Shown here: positions 44,029 to 52,063 of the stretch, piece after piece
How positions within the stretch are numbered: the stretch's first letter is position 1
How the letters are laid out: each line of letters starts with the position of its first letter
Origin: Clostridium_AD sp050717635
GTDB lineage: Bacteria; Bacillota; Clostridia; Clostridiales; Clostridiaceae
Reading direction: 5' to 3'
Assembly: GCF_050717635.1 (NCBI RefSeq)
Contig: NZ_JBOITO010000038.1
Coordinates: 20,305-84,304 of the forward strand
Length of the DNA: 64,000 nt
Notes under the pieces: generated by a model
Told to the model about the DNA's origin: nothing
Databases searched by the model: none
What the model saw: the letters and a program-made list of their open reading frames with translations, nothing else
Position numbers and translations under genes: made by a program

Positions 44029-44600
44029 TTCACTCCTTTGTATTTAAATGATATTTCTATATCTTTTAGATTCTTTTGAAGTTTATCTTTGTCCGACAAT
44101 AGAATATCCTCTATTCCATCTAAGGGCCACTGAATAGCTATATCTTCATCATTCCATAGTAATCCACTATCGTGCTGTGGTGCATAATAATCTGTACATT
44201 TATAATTAAATACAGCCACATCAGACATAACTAAAAATCCATGAGCAAATCCTTCCGGAACATAAAACTGCTTTTTATTCTCAGCAGTAAGGATTACCCC
44301 TTCCCACTTCCCAAAGGTAGGCGAACCACTTCTTAAATCTACAGCTACATCAAATACTTTTCCCTCTGTAACACGAACTAATTTGCCTTGAGTGTGTTTA
44401 CTTTGAAAATGAAGCCCTCTTAGTACTCCTTTTTTAGACTTTGATTCATTATCTTGAACAAACTCCATTGTAAGACCAGCTTCAAAAAAGTCATTTTTAT
44501 TGTAAGTCTCCATAAAATAACCTCTATTGTCCCCAAAAACTTTAGGTTCAATTATATATATACCGTTTATCTTAGTTTCCATAAATTTAAAACTTCCCAT
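44025..44600 (-). CDS. rmlC: dTDP-4-dehydrorhamnose 3,5-epimerase
   Basis: 191 residues, the usual RmlC length. GIYIIEPKVFGDNRGYFMETYNKNDFFEAG is the N-terminal signature, LRGLHFQSKHTQGKLVRVTEGKVFDVAVDLR carries the catalytic His of the cupin, and YVPEGFAHGFLVMSD completes the motif. It epimerises C3 and C5. It is first gene of the rml operon, with AGGAGG before the ATG. Rhamnose is a common part of clostridial wall glycans; no rhamnan glycosyltransferase is adjacent. Confidence 0.93.
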   Translation of the reverse strand: MGSFKFMETKINGIYIIEPKVFGDNRGYFMETYNKNDFFEAGLTMEFVQDNESKSKKGVLRGLHFQSKHTQGKLVRVTEGKVFDVAVDLRSGSPTFGKWEGVILTAENKKQFYVPEGFAHGFLVMSDVAVFNYKCTDYYAPQHDSGLLWNDEDIAIQWPLDGIEDILLSDKDKLQKNLKDIEISFKYKGVK

Positions 44601-44632
44601 AATTCCTCCTTTTATTTTACATCATTTTACAA

Positions 44633-44665
44633 GTGCCTGTCAAAACCTTACAAGTGCCTGTCACC
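44633..44665. repeat. REP-like repeat doublet, 21 bases apart
   Basis: Cores at 44633-44642 (degenerate, GTGCCTGTCA then AAACC) and 44654-44665 (perfect). It separates the acyltransferase at 44668 from rmlC. The same 21-base spacing recurs at 58664 and 58685. Confidence 0.85.
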
Positions 44666-44667
44666 TT

Positions 44668-45801
44668 TTATGCACCATTAAACAAAAACTTACCAAGTTT
44701 AGTTTTTTTGATTAATGCCCACTCTATCAAATATGTAAGTATTATTGAAGCACTTAAAACTGATATGAATCCAACGTATGGTGAAACATCATTAAAATAT
44801 TTCAAATAAATATATCCAATCACTATAATTATTGGCTGATGCAATATATAAACGCCATACGATGCTTTAGACATATAATCAATAACTTTATTTTCTTTGT
44901 TTAAAAATCTATTAAGCAAATAAATCACAAATAATAATGAATAATATCTACACACAAGATTCATAAAAAATTTAGGGTATTTAAAACTATCTGGCATTAT
45001 CAGTAGCACCGACATCGTCCCTACAATCATAATGAAAAAATAAAGTGCCCGCTTTTTATCAATATTTATTACAAGTCGTTCAAGCAACTCCTTGTTTACA
45101 TAACAGACGTAACCTATTACGAAGTATGGCAAATACATGGTCATATCAATTATGTCTATAAGAGCGTGCGAAAGTGGCACTATCTTATATATAAGTAATC
45201 CAAACGCACTTATACCAATGGTTAATATTATGAAACCCACATCTAAATAATACCCATTACAATTACGCAATTTTTTAATTCTGCTCGAAATTATCTTTTT
45301 ATAATCAACCACTAGTAGTAATAATGAGAATACTAATATGTAGTAAAGATACCACGCATGAGAAAAACTAAAATCAGATGACCATGGCAACAGTTGCGAT
45401 ATCCACCCATCAAAACTACGATTTCCGTATAGCAAATAATTAGAAACGTAACTCTGTAATGTATTTAGAAAAATCATTGTAGATACCAGTGGTATCGCTA
45501 TTCGCTTTACTCGGTTAATTAAAAATTCACTTGATCCTTTTCTGCTTAATACCGACATGCTAAAATACCCTGAAATAAATAAAAATAGTGGCATTCTAAA
45601 CAAGTTAATGTATTGTGTATATGCTTTAAGTTCATGTATTTGATTTTGTTCACTTACAGATATTATCCAGTTTGCACTAAAAATTAAAGCCACATGATAT
45701 ATTATTCCCGCAAAACTGGCAAGTGCTCTTCCACTATCTATATATCTAACTCTTTTGGGTTTAGTTTTATTATTATTAACAACAACTTTACTTTGCTCCA
45801 T
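44668..45801 (-). CDS. Acyltransferase 3 family membrane protein
   Basis: 377 residues from ATG 45799-45801 (MEQSKVVVNNN), with AAGGTGG five bases upstream; a GTG three codons earlier is the alternative. About ten membrane segments. RYIDSGRALASFAGIIYHVALIF carries the family His, and PLFLFISGYFSM is the second motif. Likely an O-acyltransferase for the wall or exported glycan. Only motif-level similarity to the protein at 41002 is visible. The TAA stop stands two bases before a REP-like core. Confidence 0.88.
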   Translation of the reverse strand: MEQSKVVVNNNKTKPKRVRYIDSGRALASFAGIIYHVALIFSANWIISVSEQNQIHELKAYTQYINLFRMPLFLFISGYFSMSVLSRKGSSEFLINRVKRIAIPLVSTMIFLNTLQSYVSNYLLYGNRSFDGWISQLLPWSSDFSFSHAWYLYYILVFSLLLLVVDYKKIISSRIKKLRNCNGYYLDVGFIILTIGISAFGLLIYKIVPLSHALIDIIDMTMYLPYFVIGYVCYVNKELLERLVINIDKKRALYFFIMIVGTMSVLLIMPDSFKYPKFFMNLVCRYYSLLFVIYLLNRFLNKENKVIDYMSKASYGVYILHQPIIIVIGYIYLKYFNDVSPYVGFISVLSASIILTYLIEWALIKKTKLGKFLFNGA

Positions 45802-46310
45802 TGTATCCACCTTTCATACCTTCTAAATAACATCCACTTCATATTTTATGGACATTTTCTGTCTTCTATCTAGGTCCTCCTGAAATAAACAATTGCATAT
45901 TAATAGATATCATACCATGATTCTCTGTATTTCGACACGTTACTACTGCATACAAACTGTAAACTACCCTTCTTAACATTTACCATTAAAATAAAAAATA
46001 GAATGGATTTTTCCCGTTCATAAGGGATAACCCATTCTTTTTCTAAAAACATTATAAATACTTCTAAAAATTAATTAACATAAAATTCAAATTTATGAAC
46101 TACTTTTTTATTATTATATTTATTAACAATCAAATTAGCATATTGAATCTACAGTATGTATATTTCTTAATTTTAACGCCTTATTACTTTACATTTTCTT
46201 GCAAATATATGTCACCTAATAAAGGAAAATGAATAATATATACAATTTAAAGGTTTTTTTGGAACAAATGTAGAATATTGAACTTACAACAATATATAGG
46301 AGGTTTATTA
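45802..46310. other. Divergent intergenic region
   Basis: About 500 bases between divergent genes. A weak interrupted hairpin (AGAATGG 46002-46008 with CCATTCT 46034-46040, inner CCC/GGG pair) with T runs on both sides may be an old terminator. The rest is AT-rich and must hold both promoters, but I cannot place either with confidence. AGGAGG at 46298-46303 is the ribosome binding site of the right-hand gene. Confidence 0.5.
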
Positions 46311-48137
46311 ATGTTAAATTTTAAAAAACTAGCACTATACTCGTCTACAATAATTTTGTCCTTCACTTTTTCGATAGTTGCATATGCATCTACTCCTGCA
46401 CATCGTATAGGTGGAAGTGATAGATACCAAACTTCAATAAATACTTCCTGTTCGGGATGGACAAGTTCTAAGTATGCAATTATGGCTACAGGCCAGAGTT
46501 TTCCTGACTCTTTATCTTCAGCCCCCTTGTCAAAAAAATATAATGCACCTATTCTTCTAATTAAAAAAGATTCATTAACTGATGCTACAAAAGATGAACT
46601 TACAAGGTTAAATGTTAGTCAAGTTTTCATAGTAGGTGGAACTGGTGTAATTTCATTAAACATTGAAAACGAATTAAATTCAATGGATATATTGACTATA
46701 AGACTTGCAGGGGCTAATAGATATGTTACCTCAACAAAAATAGCACAACAGCTTAGCGACTCAAAGGAAGTAGTTATAACGACAGGATCTAACTTTGCAG
46801 ATGCTGTTTCTATTTCTTCTATCGCAGCGATCAAAGGAATGCCTATATTATTAATATCTAAAGATAATATAGACAATAGTATAAAAACATATTTAGCTAA
46901 TAAAAATATAACTAAGACTTATGTTATTGGTGACAGCCAAGTAATCAGTAATAATGTAGTAAAACAACTACCTAACGCTGAACGAATAATTGGAAAGGAT
47001 AAATACGAAAGGAATATTAATATACTAAATAAATTTGCTAAGTATATTGATTTTTCTAGAATATATGTAGCAAATGGTGAAGATTTTCCGGATGCCCTAT
47101 CAGGTTCCGCACTTGCAGCCAAAACCTCATCAGCTGTCTTACTTACCAATGTGAAACAAGGTATCTTAACCAAAGACTTCATTCGCAAAAATATTACTAA
47201 AATTAAACAAGTTGACGTTTTAGGTGGAAGTGGCGCAGTACCAAATTCAACTCTTAAACAATTAGGTGATATAACTGAACTTAGATATTTGAGCGATATA
47301 CTTAAACCATTTTATTCTGATACACAATATAATACAGAACCGGTACTAATAAATAACTCAATGTATATGGCAGGACAAAAATATAATAAAGGCTATCAAT
47401 TAAAATGTTATCGAAATGAAAAAACCTCATTTAATTTAGGTGGGAAGTATAAAAGTATAAGTGGATTAATTGGATTAGATGATAATTATGCTAGATATGA
47501 TACTACTCTTAACGTACTAGGGGACGACAAAATATTGGCTACTTATAAATTAAAATGTGGAGAGTTGCCACAAATTTTGGATTTAAATGTAACTGGAATG
47601 TTAAAACTTGATTTTAAATTTCAAAATGATGATCAATATCATGGTAGAGATGATATTGATATCGTTAATCCTATTATTGATTTTAATGATACAGTTTTGC
47701 CTTCAGTTTCCAGTACTAGTAATGATGCAACTAACCAATACATGAGTGATACAATTATGCCATTTCATGTAGATAGAGGATATAATTTAGAACCTGTACT
47801 AATAAATAACTCAATGAATATGGCAGGACAAAATTATAATAAAGGATATATATTAAAGTGTTATCGAGACGAAAAAACCACGTTTAATTTAGGTGGAAAT
47901 TACAAAAACATAAATGGATTAATTGGATTAGATGATAATGGTGCTAAATATGATAATACCCTTAATGTACTAGGGGACGATAAAATATTAGCGACCTACA
48001 AATTAAAATGTGGAGAGTTACCACAAATTTTTAATTTAAATGTAACCGGAATATCTAAACTTGATTTTAAATTACAAAACGATGATAACTATCATGGCGG
48101 AGATAATATAGACATTGTCAATCTTATTATAAAATAG
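46311..48137 (+). CDS. CWB2 surface protein with two tandem NPCBM-like carbohydrate-binding domains
   Basis: 608 residues from ATG 46311, placed by AGGAGG seven bases upstream (an earlier in-frame start at 46278 has none). Signal peptide about 1-26 (ends VAYAS). Three CWB2 repeats follow, from HRIGGSDRYQTSINTSCSG to about 322. Two copies of an NPCBM-like galactose-binding fold domain then fill the rest (EPVLINNSMYMAGQ ... FNLGGKYKSISGLIGLDD). The two copies are 151 residues apart and very alike in DNA as well. No enzymatic domain is visible, so it is probably a wall-anchored lectin that binds its own or a foreign glycan. Confidence 0.85.
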   Translation: MLNFKKLALYSSTIILSFTFSIVAYASTPAHRIGGSDRYQTSINTSCSGWTSSKYAIMATGQSFPDSLSSAPLSKKYNAPILLIKKDSLTDATKDELTRLNVSQVFIVGGTGVISLNIENELNSMDILTIRLAGANRYVTSTKIAQQLSDSKEVVITTGSNFADAVSISSIAAIKGMPILLISKDNIDNSIKTYLANKNITKTYVIGDSQVISNNVVKQLPNAERIIGKDKYERNINILNKFAKYIDFSRIYVANGEDFPDALSGSALAAKTSSAVLLTNVKQGILTKDFIRKNITKIKQVDVLGGSGAVPNSTLKQLGDITELRYLSDILKPFYSDTQYNTEPVLINNSMYMAGQKYNKGYQLKCYRNEKTSFNLGGKYKSISGLIGLDDNYARYDTTLNVLGDDKILATYKLKCGELPQILDLNVTGMLKLDFKFQNDDQYHGRDDIDIVNPIIDFNDTVLPSVSSTSNDATNQYMSDTIMPFHVDRGYNLEPVLINNSMNMAGQNYNKGYILKCYRDEKTTFNLGGNYKNINGLIGLDDNGAKYDNTLNVLGDDKILATYKLKCGELPQIFNLNVTGISKLDFKLQNDDNYHGGDNIDIVNLIIK

Positions 48138-48158
48138 TAGTTTTGAATTTTTTTACAA

Positions 48159-48170
48159 GTGCATGTCACC
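48159..48170. repeat. REP-like repeat, variant copy built into a terminator
   Basis: GTGCATGTCACC, one base from the core, preceded by TTTTTTTACAA. Its last four bases CACC form the base of the terminator stem at 48167-48202. Only copy that follows a plus-strand gene. Confidence 0.8.
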
Positions 48171-48210
48171 ATAATAAGAACAGATTTGTTCTTATTATGG
48201 TGCATTTTTT
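48167..48210 (+). terminator. Terminator of the CWB2-NPCBM gene
   Basis: 16-bp stem CACCATAATAAGAACA (48167-48182) with TGTTCTTATTATGGTG (48187-48202), 4-base loop, then GCATTTTTT. Confidence 0.85.
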
Positions 48211-48251
48211 ATCTTAAAATTAGTTAACATAAAATTAAAGTTTACAATCTT

Positions 48252-48809
48252 TTACAAGTGCCTGTCACCCAAACTATCAACAAATTCTTTGTATCTTTTT
48301 CTCTTGTTATCATTTGAAAAATAGGATAAGATTTTATTCGAAGTTATTAACTCTTCTTTTCTATCTCCAATATACATACCATAACTGCTCCACTTATAAT
48401 CCTCTGGCTTTTCAACCATTTTTGCTTTCAGTGGATTTAAATGTATATATCTGCTTACTTCTAAAAAATATCCATCTCTCTCTATTATTTCTGCATTATA
48501 TCTTGCTTGAAATAAGTGACCTATAAAATCATATTTCTTATTAAAATTCTTTGCATAAAAGGTATTAATCCTACCAATATAAAAATATACAGGCTTTGTT
48601 TTGGCTTCTATTTGTATATGAACATGATTAGTCATTAAACAATAGCTGATTATCCTATAACAATTTTTATAATAAATTAATGCTTCTTTCATGCATTTTA
48701 AGTATAATTCAAAATCAATTTCTTCTTTAAAAATGTCACTTTTACGATTACCTCTTGCTGTAACATGATACATAGCTCCTGGATACCAGTCTAGTTTTTT
48801 TCTTCCCAT
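48252..48809 (-). CDS. REP-associated IS200-like HUH transposase (RAYT)
   Basis: 185 residues of the Y1 transposase family (PF01797). The N-terminus MGRKKLDWYPGAMYHVTARGNRK is typical of REP-associated transposases. The HUH motif is HVH at 62-64 (YCLMTNHVHIQIE), a candidate nucleophile is Tyr85 in INTFYAKNFNKKY, and HLFQARYNAEII and YIHLNPLKAKMV are conserved blocks. Such enzymes cut and join single-stranded DNA at short palindromes. No IS ends flank it, and it is one gene without an accessory tnpB. The core repeat GTGCCTGTCACC occurs on both sides. Its last residues GDRHL and TAA stop are encoded by the repeat at 48258. Confidence 0.92.
   Translation of the reverse strand: MGRKKLDWYPGAMYHVTARGNRKSDIFKEEIDFELYLKCMKEALIYYKNCYRIISYCLMTNHVHIQIEAKTKPVYFYIGRINTFYAKNFNKKYDFIGHLFQARYNAEIIERDGYFLEVSRYIHLNPLKAKMVEKPEDYKWSSYGMYIGDRKEELITSNKILSYFSNDNKRKRYKEFVDSLGDRHL
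48258..48269. repeat. REP-like repeat at the 3' end of the transposase gene
   Basis: Perfect core. In minus-strand sense GGTGACAGGCACTTGTAA encodes GDRHL and the stop. Confidence 0.9.
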
Positions 48810-48892
48810 TCAAACAATCTCCTGTCAATTTTTATTTTCTATATTATTGACAGTTATTAATTTTTAATACATTTGTTCGTTTTTACATTCTT

Positions 48893-50680
48893 TTACAAGT
48901 GCCTGTCACCAACTAGTTTCAAGGTTTGGACACCACTAGAATTCACTTGTAATTTATATTTTTTATTGCTTGTTGAAGTGATTATGTCCATATACTCAGC
49001 CCCTATTTTTACCCCCTTAGCCTCAACCCTAACAACATTAGTAAGTGCATTAGCAAGTATTATCTCGCAATTAATCATCATAAGTTGTCCTATGGAAGTG
49101 AGCTTTATTCCTATTGCAGCAGAGCTATTAACATAATTCTCCAAATATATTTTTCCTACATTAGCAAATGTCTCTTGTCCATTTGTCCTATCTAGCGCAT
49201 TATAACTAAATCCTTTAATAACCACAGAATCACAATTACCAAAGAACACATTGTCATATCCTCTGCATATACTTATATTTTCTAGATATACGTTTTTCAT
49301 CTTTTGGTATGTAGAATTAATAGCAGACTGAGTAATAATCCCTCCATCTTTTTCACTATCACTATTCTTTATTTCTAAATAATCTAAAATATCGGTACAA
49401 TTAAAAGAGTAGTTTTTCACTCTACTAAAAGCTATCCTATCAATCTCAGCTATCTTAACACCCTTGCTTTGTGTATTTATTTTCATTAACATTGAAAAGT
49501 TTTCACAATCCTCAAGAACAATATTGCCCACATATTTGCGGGAGGGGCACTCTACCTGATGATAATCCAAAAGTACTATTGACAGATTAGAGAAATTACA
49601 CTTAGAAAATTTATAATTAGCCCTTCTAGGATTTTCAGCACAAGCCAGCAAAACTGCAACAGTTCCAACTTCAGCAGGTACAAATTCACAATTAATGCAA
49701 TTTATATTATTGGCAAGACTAGCTCCAAACATTGTTACATTTATAAATATAGCACTATGCAAATTTTCATGTGCTCCTACTCCATAATTTGTAACCTCTG
49801 ATTTGAAAACACAATCTTCAAAATGCAATCCGTAATTAACCTCTTGACCTCCCCAAGTTAGTCCATGCTGGCCGCTATTTGTCATTATATTATTTCCGGT
49901 TAAATTATTACAACTATAAATGCATATTCCATAACCATCCCAAGGATCAGTATTTTTATTTTTAGCATTTCCTGTACTAATAAAATTCAATTTAGAATTT
50001 ACACATCTTTTAAGGGTTATATTGGCATGAAATCCATTGGTGTTAATATTTTCTAAACATATATTTTTACCATACTCTATTGATAATCCAGCCAAAGATG
50101 ACCTCAAATCATTTTTACCTTCTAATAATTTAATGTTTTTTATCTTTGTTATTACAGGCTTATATATACTCACAGTAATAGAACTCGCTAACATATCAAA
50201 AGGAAATATGATATTGAAATAAACTATATTACCAACTATTTTCGTAATAATAGCATTCCCACCCTTAAAATAATACAATCTTGATGTGTCGTATAATTCA
50301 GAAGATATAACACTAATTAAATCTCCAACTTCAATACCTATAGTTGAATTTAGTGTTAACGAATTTTTAGTTGCTAGTTCAACATAATTTAAAGTCACTG
50401 AATATGTATTTTTAAGAGCTCCACTAAATTTCAAACCATTAGTACAATAACACAATATTGTACTATTTTGAAAATCTATATTACATGATCTATTTGTAAT
50501 AACATTAGTATCTAATCTTATAATACTATTCATTGGGAATCTAACAATTGAACCCTGTGAAATGTTTAAAAACATATTATCTAAGGCTATAGAATCATTA
50601 AAAATTCCATCCCCCACAAATCCATATAATCTAGGGTTTATAATATTTTCATTTAATTCTAAATCAATACCATTCTTCAT
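48893..50680 (-). CDS. Parallel beta-helix (pectate-lyase-like) protein
   Basis: 595 residues from ATG 50678-50680 (MKNGIDLELNEN), which has AAAGGAGA seven bases upstream; a TTG at 50698 lies inside that ribosome binding site and is rejected. The start NPRLYGFVGDGIFNDSIALDNMF matches the GAVGDGxxDDTxAI motif of pectate-lyase-3/tail-spike proteins (PF12708), and the rest is rich in short beta-strand turns (LENINTNGFHANITLKRC, LTGNNIMTNSGQHGL). No signal peptide or membrane segment is visible, unusual for a surface-locus protein. It could be a glycan lyase/hydrolase or a phage-like spike. The last residues GDRHL come from a REP-like repeat. Confidence 0.72.
   Translation of the reverse strand: MKNGIDLELNENIINPRLYGFVGDGIFNDSIALDNMFLNISQGSIVRFPMNSIIRLDTNVITNRSCNIDFQNSTILCYCTNGLKFSGALKNTYSVTLNYVELATKNSLTLNSTIGIEVGDLISVISSELYDTSRLYYFKGGNAIITKIVGNIVYFNIIFPFDMLASSITVSIYKPVITKIKNIKLLEGKNDLRSSLAGLSIEYGKNICLENINTNGFHANITLKRCVNSKLNFISTGNAKNKNTDPWDGYGICIYSCNNLTGNNIMTNSGQHGLTWGGQEVNYGLHFEDCVFKSEVTNYGVGAHENLHSAIFINVTMFGASLANNINCINCEFVPAEVGTVAVLLACAENPRRANYKFSKCNFSNLSIVLLDYHQVECPSRKYVGNIVLEDCENFSMLMKINTQSKGVKIAEIDRIAFSRVKNYSFNCTDILDYLEIKNSDSEKDGGIITQSAINSTYQKMKNVYLENISICRGYDNVFFGNCDSVVIKGFSYNALDRTNGQETFANVGKIYLENYVNSSAAIGIKLTSIGQLMMINCEIILANALTNVVRVEAKGVKIGAEYMDIITSTSNKKYKLQVNSSGVQTLKLVGDRHL
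48899..48910. repeat. REP-like repeat at the 3' end of the beta-helix gene
   Basis: Perfect core with full TTTTACAA prefix. In minus-strand sense it encodes GDRHL and TAA (stop 48893-48895), exactly as in the transposase gene 641 bases away. Confidence 0.9.
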
Positions 50681-50752
50681 TTTAAATTCTCCTTTCAAGC
50701 CCCCTCACTTATACTTTATTCTAATATGCGCTGAATATACATCATTTTACAA

Positions 50753-50764
50753 GTGCCTGTCACC
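50753..50764. repeat. REP-like repeat upstream of the beta-helix gene
   Basis: Perfect core preceded by CATCATTTTACAA, the same prefix as the copy at 44633. It lies between divergent genes. Confidence 0.9.
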
Positions 50765-50888
50765 CTAATGCTAATTTTTTATAAACAATGCATTTATTTG
50801 CTAGGTGTGTTTGAGTAGGCTCAACATCTATTAGCCTATCTCCACACCTTAGTTGTTACATGATGTTCACAAATCACAGTAATAATTA

Positions 50889-50897
50889 TGTTATAAT
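50889..50897 (+). promoter_or_regulatory. Promoter of the LCP ligase gene
   Basis: Extended -10 TGTTATAAT (TG at 50889-50890, TATAAT at 50892-50897) about 50 bases before the ATG. No clear -35 box. GGGAAGG serves as ribosome binding site. Confidence 0.6.
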
Positions 50898-50951
50898 CTA
50901 TTACTATTAACATAATTACAATTTAGTACATATGATGGGAAGGTATAAAAC

Positions 50952-51941
50952 ATGAATAGAAAGAAAAAAATGAAACCCTTTAAGAAATTTATTTTAAGTT
51001 TATTTGTTATGATTACATTACTTGCTGGGACTGCCTTTGGGTCCACCCTTTATCAACTTAGTAAAATTGAAACTAAAACAATTTCAACAACTGATGATAA
51101 TCTAGGAATTAAGCCTAAAAAAGCTCAAAAAAAGAAAGAGACTAGCGAAATAACAAATATTGCACTATTCGGTGTAGATAGAAGAGATAAGAAGGAACCA
51201 GCTAGGTCAGATTCTATAATGATACTTACAATAGATGAGAAGAACAAGAAAATAAAAATGTCCTCTATTATGAGAGACACCTATGTAAAAGTAAAAGGTC
51301 ATGGTGAGACAAAAATTAACCATGCATATGCTTATGGTGGTCCAGAGCTTGCAATAAGAACTCTTAATGAAAATTTTGATATGAATATTAGAGATTATGC
51401 AACGGTTGATTTTTTCAATTTAGAGAAAATTATAGATGCTATTGGTGGAGTAACTGTAGATGTTAAAGATGATGAAGTTAGTTTAATAAATAGCTATATG
51501 AATGAAACTGCTACTATTGAGAATAAATCAATATTGAGAATTTCAAAATCGGGCTCGCAGACTTTAAATGGAATGCAGTCTGTTGCATATACGCGAATAC
51601 GTTATACTGCTGGCGGTGATTTTGTGAGAACTGAAAGGCAAAGAACAATATTATCAGGTATGTTCGCAAAGATTCAGTCACTAGGGGCAAAGGAATTTCC
51701 TTCTGTGGTTTCTAAACTTTTACCTTTGACTGAGACAAGCATGAATAGTATGGATATAATAAAGCTTGGTTCAAAAGTATTTTCTTCAAATATTAGGACC
51801 TTGGGTCAAGAAAGATTTCCTAAGGAAAAATACTCTTATGACAAAACAATAGATGGCATATGGTATTTAGTAGCTGATATGGAAGCTACTGTAGATCAGC
51901 TACATAAATATATTTATGAAGATATAAAGCCAGAGAGATAG
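50952..51941 (+). CDS. LytR-CpsA-Psr (LCP) family glycopolymer ligase
   Basis: 329 residues. Basic N-terminus, one membrane segment at 11-31, then a short linker and the LCP domain (PF03816): ITNIALFGVDRRDKKEPARSDSIMILTIDEKNKKIKMSSIMRDTYVKVKG, with the conserved Asp and Arg residues that bind the pyrophosphate, NHAYAYGGPELAIRTLNENFDMNIRDYATVDF, and YTRIRYTAGGDFVRTERQRTIL near 215. LCP proteins move undecaprenyl-linked glycopolymers onto peptidoglycan. It is the only ligase candidate in the window, and likely partner for the glycans made at 1427-37001. A terminator at 51961 ends it. Confidence 0.92.
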   Translation: MNRKKKMKPFKKFILSLFVMITLLAGTAFGSTLYQLSKIETKTISTTDDNLGIKPKKAQKKKETSEITNIALFGVDRRDKKEPARSDSIMILTIDEKNKKIKMSSIMRDTYVKVKGHGETKINHAYAYGGPELAIRTLNENFDMNIRDYATVDFFNLEKIIDAIGGVTVDVKDDEVSLINSYMNETATIENKSILRISKSGSQTLNGMQSVAYTRIRYTAGGDFVRTERQRTILSGMFAKIQSLGAKEFPSVVSKLLPLTETSMNSMDIIKLGSKVFSSNIRTLGQERFPKEKYSYDKTIDGIWYLVADMEATVDQLHKYIYEDIKPER

Positions 51942-51960
51942 CTACTTTCTTTAACTACGA

Positions 51961-51993
51961 AAAACTACCGAAATATAAATTTCGGTAGTTTTT
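51961..51993 (+). terminator. Terminator of the LCP gene
   Basis: 14-bp stem AAAACTACCGAAAT (51961-51974) with ATTTCGGTAGTTTT (51979-51992), loop ATAA, T run at its end. Confidence 0.88.
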
Positions 51994-52050
51994 CCACAGA
52001 TATGGTTAAGTTTTCTTATTGCTATTCCACAAGCCTACATTATTTTACAA

Positions 52051-52062
52051 GTGCCTGTCACC
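52051..52062. repeat. REP-like repeat between convergent genes
   Basis: Perfect core with TTTTACAA prefix, between the LCP terminator and the 3' end of the vWA-CWB2 gene, whose TAG stop is one base away (52064-52066). Confidence 0.9.
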
Positions 52063-52063
52063 C

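Noticed and set aside
48252..48809. Complete IS200/IS605 insertion sequence
   Set aside because: No tnpB, no left or right end hairpins unique to the gene, and the repeats near it also occur far away, which fits a RAYT gene better.
50681..50698. TTG start for the beta-helix gene
   Set aside because: It lies inside the AAAGGAGA ribosome binding site of the ATG at 50680.
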